DNA from: Bacteroidales bacterium
Lineage (GTDB): Bacteria > Bacteroidota > Bacteroidia > Bacteroidales > VadinHA17
Reading direction: 5' to 3'
DNA length: 10,019 nt
Assembly (NCBI GenBank): GCA_016936695.1
Contig: JAFGXK010000311.1
Span: forward strand, 1-10,019
In this document: piece by piece, positions 5,957 to 10,019 of the stretch
Numbering within the stretch: position 1 is the first letter of the stretch
Layout of the letters: every line of letters begins with the position of its first letter
Position numbers and translations under genes: made by a program
The notes under the pieces: generated by a model
Told to the model about the DNA's origin: nothing
Seen by the model: the letters and a program-made list of their open reading frames with translations, nothing else
The model's database searches: none

Positions 5957-8900
5957 TACAGGTTGAATCCTGAAATCTCAATATCCGGTTTCTCCCCTCT
6001 TGTATCGGAATCCCTGAACTTCATTGTTATCATTTTCTTTTCGCCCGGCATCAGTGATACATAGTTGTCGCTGAAGAATACCGGCAGTATGCGCTTGCCG
6101 CTTTCCTTCCCGATAACTTTAAGCCTGACCATCAGGGCAGGTGTATCTGTCGGATTGATAAGTGTTGTAGTGATCAGCCATTCATCCCCGGATCGTTTAA
6201 TTATAGTGGCATCGTCGAGTTTGACAGGAGGAAGCTTGTTGAGAGCCTGATAATTACCATCCTCCACTCCTCTCCAGTAAAAATTATCCGATACGGGCTT
6301 ATCTCCATCCTTAAGCGACAGCCTTATAAAATGAACCGATGTTAGCCTGTCGGGGAACTCCAGTTTGAAACAATTTACTGTCTCGTCCTCCCTGCAATCC
6401 ACAACAGCTTCTTTTTCCCAGAAGACAGTGCCATCCATATTGAGCAGCTGGGCCTTTGCTTTGAGGCTGCTCCTGTGGCCGGCGTGCAGATTGACCACTT
6501 CGATGGTATCATAAACAGGATTCCACTGTATATGGAGTGGTTCGCAAGCTTTCTTGCATCCGAAATATGCTGCTGTGGGATCGAAGTAATAGTCATAGGT
6601 CTGCCATACCATCGATGGCCATGCCGAATGGCTCATCCAAAGGAGAAGTCCCTGGCGGTACATGCTTCTTCCTTCGAACATTCCACGGTAACCGTTGTAG
6701 TTCATCCATTGTGCAAGTTCAGTGAATCGCTTTGCATTGTCAGGCATTCCGAAGCCTGATTCGATCATCTGATTGAAAGAGGCGGCTCTCTGGGCGCTTT
6801 CAAGACAATAATCGTGAATTCCCCATAGACTGTTCTGAGGCCACAATGCCTGCTCAGGAAGGGTTTCTGCAAGGCTCTCATAGTTCATTACGTTGGGCAT
6901 TCCCCTCTCACTGTGGAACTTGTTGAAGCCGTAAAGAAGGAAATAGTCCCGTACCGGAAGTGCATTGTAGGGCCCGCCTCCGCTTACTACCCCCATCGAA
7001 GAATTCGAGATGTAGTGTATTCCCGGATGCAGCACAGGGATCAAAGCACGAAGCGCCGTATCAAGCACTTCAGGGGGATTACCCTCGTTGCGCCCGCAAT
7101 AGATGCCTATGGAAGGGTGATTACGTATCCTTTTTATAAGATCTTCAGCATTATCCATGAACATTCCCGGATCGTAGGGATTCGGACCATCAGCCGGATT
7201 CGCCAGCCAGAAGTCCTGCCACACCATTACACCGTGACGGTCGCATGCTTCATAAAACTCATCGTCACCCGTCTGCCCTACCCAGTTGCGGATCATGGTG
7301 AAGTTCATATCTGCATGATAGGCAACTGCCGCATCGTATTCCCGTGCGCGGTATTCAAGGTTTGATTCGGGAAAACCCCAGTTCCCGCCATGTCCGATAA
7401 ATCTCCTTCCGTTTACATACAGGTTCAGTATATCGTTTTCTTCACTGAATGTCATCTCACGGATACCGGCCAGAAAAGACTTCCTGTCTGATATGCCGCC
7501 GTTAACCCTGAATGCCAGTTCAGCCTCATGTAATGAGGGTCGGCCATAGCCTATCGGCCACCACAATTCGGGATTTTCAATGACCAGTCCTGTAAACTCA
7601 GCCGGATTGAATTTTACAGGCATCTCCGATTTTGGTCCGATGCTTATTTCTTTCTGCACACTGATCTTTCCGAATTTGCCTGTAATTGTTCCGGTGACAG
7701 TCTGATCACTATGGTTGGCAAGAGTGGCTTCCATTGTGATCTCAGCCCTGGTGGTATCCGGCAGATTAAGTTTGGCTGTCACGAACGGGTCATCAACAGT
7801 AACGCTACCGGTGGCATCAAGATGCACATCATTCCATATGCCAATATTGCGTCCGCGGATGGTGGGAATCCAGTCCCAGCCTATTGATGCATGATATGTT
7901 GGGTTGTCGCCGCCAAGAACTCCGCCGTTCTTGTCAGCGCTCAGGGCAGTTTGTTCCTTTATTACTCCGGGATTGTCGTTCTTATGGATAAGTACGGCAA
8001 GAGCATTAAGCTGACCTGTCTTCACCAGACCGGTTACGTCAAACCTGGCTGTTGTGAATGCGCCTTCTATTAGTCCGGTTTTCTTTCCGTTCACAAAAAC
8101 ATCAGCTTTCCAGTTGATCCCGTCAAAATTAAGAAAGATCCTTTCGCCCTTCAGGGATGAGGGCACATCGAATTCGTTCCTGTACCAGAAATCGGAATTA
8201 AAGAACGATTCCGATAACATCAGCTGATTATCTCCGAAGTTTGGATCAGGAATCGCTCCTGCATTTCGGTAACTGACCAGCACCGTGGCAGGAACAGTGG
8301 CAGTGATCCAGTCTTCTGCATTGAAACCGGCTGTCGAGAGCTCCTCTCCTGTCGATTCCACCTCAGAGGATCTCTGTATCTTCCAGTTACCTCCCGACAA
8401 GTACATACTGTTATCCCTGGCAGCCGGGGAAGGTTTTGAAACCGGCACCAAACCGCCCTTTCCGAAGACCTCAAGTTCGGAGAGCATATAATTCTGATCG
8501 TTTACCGGATAATCCAACAAGAGCTTCACATAACGGGCTTTAACTTCCGGCGACAGCTTAATGTCATCAACCGGATCATCATTCCCTGGCAGTTTAGCTA
8601 TTTCGAGCCAGTTCCGGGAGTCATCCGAGATCAGAATGGAGCCGGCTGACGCCTTGTTGATCCAATGCAACTTTATATTATCAAAAGCACTGACGCTTCC
8701 AAGATCGACATATAGCCATTCCGTCTCTTTTCCGGCACTCATCCAGGCGCTTTTAAAATCATACGAAGGAATCATCTTAAGCCTGTCAGTTCCATTGTAA
8801 AACTCAAGTTGACCAAAAGTCCAGATCTCTGCTACGGGAGCAACCAGAGACACCCTGTATGACTTGTATGACACAGGTTCAGTGAATTCAAATGACAGAT

Positions 8901-9654
8901 CGACAAGACGCTGGGGCCGGGGTGTCCTGAATACTCCGCCGCCGAATGAAAATGTGGGACGCGGAGCAGTTGAATCGTTTCCGTACGGACTCATCATGAA
9001 TGCCCCGAATCCTGTCTGGGGCCTCCTTCTGGCCTGGGTGCTTCTTCTCTGGTTGTTTGATGCCATCATCATCCGGAACGGATCAGGTCGCTCCCTGCCT
9101 GGTAATCCTGCACCGTTAACAACAACAAGATCAACCCATTCAACACCATCATCTGAACCGGAACATATATACTTAAATCCACTTCTTTTCCCTTCATCAA
9201 AATTGACATTTCCCGACAGAGCGATCCTGGTTATTTCCGGAGCATTTCCTCCCCCGAGAAGATCATATCTCAGGTAAACATCATCGCCTTCGATTGAGTA
9301 AGTGGTAACTGAGTTATGATCCAGCAACCATTCCCGTTCATTCCGGGGAAGAACGCCATTGTTTGTTGAAACGGAAATCGCGGAGGGTATATCAGTCTCA
9401 ATGATACCATCAGTAACCAGCTGGGCTGTAAGATTATAGTCATAACTTGAAGAATTCCAGGCAGGTCGCAGCTTTGCAACGTTTCGGTAGTTTTCGTTGT
9501 CGTATATGAGGGTTGGAGCAAAATTCTCAGCCGGATTGCCCGGATAGTTACCCGGCTCACTATTGTATTCGCGGGTTTTGCTGCCACAGCCTGTAAAAAT
9601 CAACAGGATGCAGAAAAATAAGGAACCCGTGAAAAGGGATTTGCCTTTCATCAT
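5956..9654 (-). CDS. Glycoside hydrolase family 2 lipoprotein with discoidin-like domains
   Basis: This 1232-residue protein begins with a lipoprotein signal (lipobox-like LIFTGC, Cys23). The rest follows in order. Residues about 52-285 and 290-398 look like F5/8 type C (discoidin, CBM32-like) modules, with motifs such as GSDDGVEWVDL, SDDSRNWLEIAKL and LSELEVFG. The first is interrupted by a low-complexity insertion at 186-248. The GH2 jelly-roll domain covers about 420-610, an Ig-like domain 615-735 and the TIM barrel 736-1030. The C-terminal Ig domains include one like that of exo-glucosaminidases (LPVFFSDNYVSLMPGEKK). The likely general acid is E857 in CGRNEGNPP and the likely nucleophile E916 in FHSERG. 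The overall build resembles the exo-beta-D-glucosaminidase/beta-mannosidase branch of GH2. The linkage cut is not certain, because as I recall the characterised chitosan enzyme CsxA uses Asp as its acid. It probably acts outside the inner membrane on oligosaccharides. Start could be M1 or M2. Confidence 0.88.
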   Translation of the reverse strand: MMKGKSLFTGSLFFCILLIFTGCGSKTREYNSEPGNYPGNPAENFAPTLIYDNENYRNVAKLRPAWNSSSYDYNLTAQLVTDGIIETDIPSAISVSTNNGVLPRNEREWLLDHNSVTTYSIEGDDVYLRYDLLGGGNAPEITRIALSGNVNFDEGKRSGFKYICSGSDDGVEWVDLVVVNGAGLPGRERPDPFRMMMASNNQRRSTQARRRPQTGFGAFMMSPYGNDSTAPRPTFSFGGGVFRTPRPQRLVDLSFEFTEPVSYKSYRVSLVAPVAEIWTFGQLEFYNGTDRLKMIPSYDFKSAWMSAGKETEWLYVDLGSVSAFDNIKLHWINKASAGSILISDDSRNWLEIAKLPGNDDPVDDIKLSPEVKARYVKLLLDYPVNDQNYMLSELEVFGKGGLVPVSKPSPAARDNSMYLSGGNWKIQRSSEVESTGEELSTAGFNAEDWITATVPATVLVSYRNAGAIPDPNFGDNQLMLSESFFNSDFWYRNEFDVPSSLKGERIFLNFDGINWKADVFVNGKKTGLIEGAFTTARFDVTGLVKTGQLNALAVLIHKNDNPGVIKEQTALSADKNGGVLGGDNPTYHASIGWDWIPTIRGRNIGIWNDVHLDATGSVTVDDPFVTAKLNLPDTTRAEITMEATLANHSDQTVTGTITGKFGKISVQKEISIGPKSEMPVKFNPAEFTGLVIENPELWWPIGYGRPSLHEAELAFRVNGGISDRKSFLAGIREMTFSEENDILNLYVNGRRFIGHGGNWGFPESNLEYRAREYDAAVAYHADMNFTMIRNWVGQTGDDEFYEACDRHGVMVWQDFWLANPADGPNPYDPGMFMDNAEDLIKRIRNHPSIGIYCGRNEGNPPEVLDTALRALIPVLHPGIHYISNSSMGVVSGGGPYNALPVRDYFLLYGFNKFHSERGMPNVMNYESLAETLPEQALWPQNSLWGIHDYCLESAQRAASFNQMIESGFGMPDNAKRFTELAQWMNYNGYRGMFEGRSMYRQGLLLWMSHSAWPSMVWQTYDYYFDPTAAYFGCKKACEPLHIQWNPVYDTIEVVNLHAGHRSSLKAKAQLLNMDGTVFWEKEAVVDCREDETVNCFKLEFPDRLTSVHFIRLSLKDGDKPVSDNFYWRGVEDGNYQALNKLPPVKLDDATIIKRSGDEWLITTTLINPTDTPALMVRLKVIGKESGKRILPVFFSDNYVSLMPGEKKMITMKFRDSDTRGEKPDIEISGFNL

Positions 9655-9667
9655 AAAAAATGTTAAA

Positions 9668-9675
9668 CAAACGTT
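9668..9675 (-). promoter_or_regulatory. Weak -7-like element before the GH2 gene
   Basis: The minus strand reads AACGTTTG, one mismatch from TAnnTTTG, 13 bp before the ATG and downstream of the Lrp-family gene. No TTTG lies at the right distance upstream. It may be chance, or may be read by an alternative sigma factor. Confidence 0.2.
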
Positions 9676-9678
9676 GGA

Positions 9679-9703
9679 TAAAAAGAATTCTATCGTGATA
9701 GAA
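9679..9703 (-). terminator. Weak terminator-like hairpin at the end of the Lrp/AsnC gene
   Basis: On the minus strand TTCTATC and GATAGAA (exact 7-base arms at 9697-9703 and 9688-9694) are followed by TTCTTTTTAT. The stem is short and AT-rich and overlaps the stop codon, so termination would be inefficient. It may separate the Lrp-family transcript from the GH2 gene 35 bp further on. Confidence 0.4.
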
Positions 9704-10019
9704 CGGGAATCTGACGGTTGATCGACTCCTCAAGTGAAATAAGAGTTTCGGTTCTGACAATCCCAGCTATATTCTGAATCTTATCGGTAAGAATATTTCG
9801 AAGATGCTCATTGTCGCGGGTATATACCTTGATGAAAAGAGAATAATTGCCCGTAGTATAATGACATTCAATGATTTCCGGAATTTCCTTGAATTCATCT
9901 ATTATGTCCCGATAGTGACCCGGGTGGTCAAGAAACACACCTATATATGCACAGGTCTTGAACCCGACTAGTGCAGGATCAACCTTGAATTCCGAGCCCT
10001 TTATAACTCCGGTTTTTAT
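9690..10019 (-). CDS. Lrp/AsnC-family transcriptional regulator, C-terminal part
   Basis: The frame is open to the right edge of the window, so the start is outside; the 109 codons in view run from an Ile at the edge to TAG at 9690-9692. A GTG at 9936-9938 is internal, not the start. The sequence is the ligand-binding RAM domain of Bacteroidota Lrp/AsnC proteins: GVIKGSEFKVDPALVGFKTCA, then IPEIIECHYTTGNYSLFIKV and NIAGIVRTETLISLE, with a closing INRQIPV. The last residues before the RAM domain are in view, but the N-terminal helix-turn-helix is not. Such proteins form octamers and usually respond to amino acids. No ligand can be assigned here. The GH2 gene lies 35 bp downstream on the same strand; a functional link between them is not shown. 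Confidence 0.9.
   Translation of the reverse strand: MKTGVIKGSEFKVDPALVGFKTCAYIGVFLDHPGHYRDIIDEFKEIPEIIECHYTTGNYSLFIKVYTRDNEHLRNILTDKIQNIAGIVRTETLISLEESINRQIPVLSR

Noticed and set aside
6913..7365. A 150-codon + strand frame.
   Set aside because: It lies wholly antisense to the GH2 catalytic barrel and shows no recognisable domain or start signal.
9690..9938. A stand-alone 82-residue protein starting at GTG 9938.
   Set aside because: The frame continues upstream to the window edge with residues that match the Lrp/AsnC family, so the GTG is internal.
1..10019. CRISPR arrays, insertion sequences and prophage genes.
   Set aside because: No spaced direct repeats, transposase motifs or terminal inverted repeats were seen on either strand.

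Overview
The window looks like chromosomal DNA of a Bacteroidota species, probably order Bacteroidales. The signs are two DUF4252 exported proteins, promoter elements of the Bacteroides TTTG/TAnnTTTG type, almost no Shine-Dalgarno sequences, a large CBM-decorated glycoside hydrolase lipoprotein, and an Lrp/AsnC protein typical of the phylum. There is no sign of a phage, plasmid or transposon.

Layout, left to right. The end of a DNA polymerase III alpha subunit (dnaE family) enters on the + strand and stops one base short of the end of a convergent minus-strand block. Read in transcription order (right to left), that block is: DUF4252 protein A, an ECF sigma factor, a single-pass membrane protein overlapping it by 4 bp (probable anti-sigma), DUF4252 protein B, a long RelA/SpoT homologue with a degenerate hydrolase domain, and a PrsW-type intramembrane protease. 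A hexanucleotide tandem repeat lies between relA and prsW, and a perfect inverted repeat lies upstream of relA. To the right of the block is a short non-coding region with a very good + strand promoter and an opposed minus-strand -7 element. It leads into tRNA-Lys(UUU) and a strong bidirectional terminator. The terminator also closes a 1232-residue minus-strand gene for a discoidin/GH2 lipoprotein. The right edge holds the C-terminal part of an Lrp/AsnC regulator, also on the minus strand.

How the genes may work together (inference). Sigma, anti-sigma and the two DUF4252 proteins form one regulatory unit. In Bacillus subtilis, PrsW starts destruction of the anti-sigma factor RsiW. A PrsW homologue two genes downstream of a single-pass anti-sigma candidate, with a (p)ppGpp synthetase between them, suggests a pathway from the envelope to the sigma factor and the stringent response. 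It is also possible that relA and prsW are simply neighbours with their own promoters. The GH2 lipoprotein is a separate surface or periplasmic glycan-degrading function.

Two starts differ from the longest reading frames: the sigma factor and DUF4252 protein B begin at internal ATG codons rather than upstream TTG codons. The Lrp/AsnC and DnaE genes are cut by the window edges.
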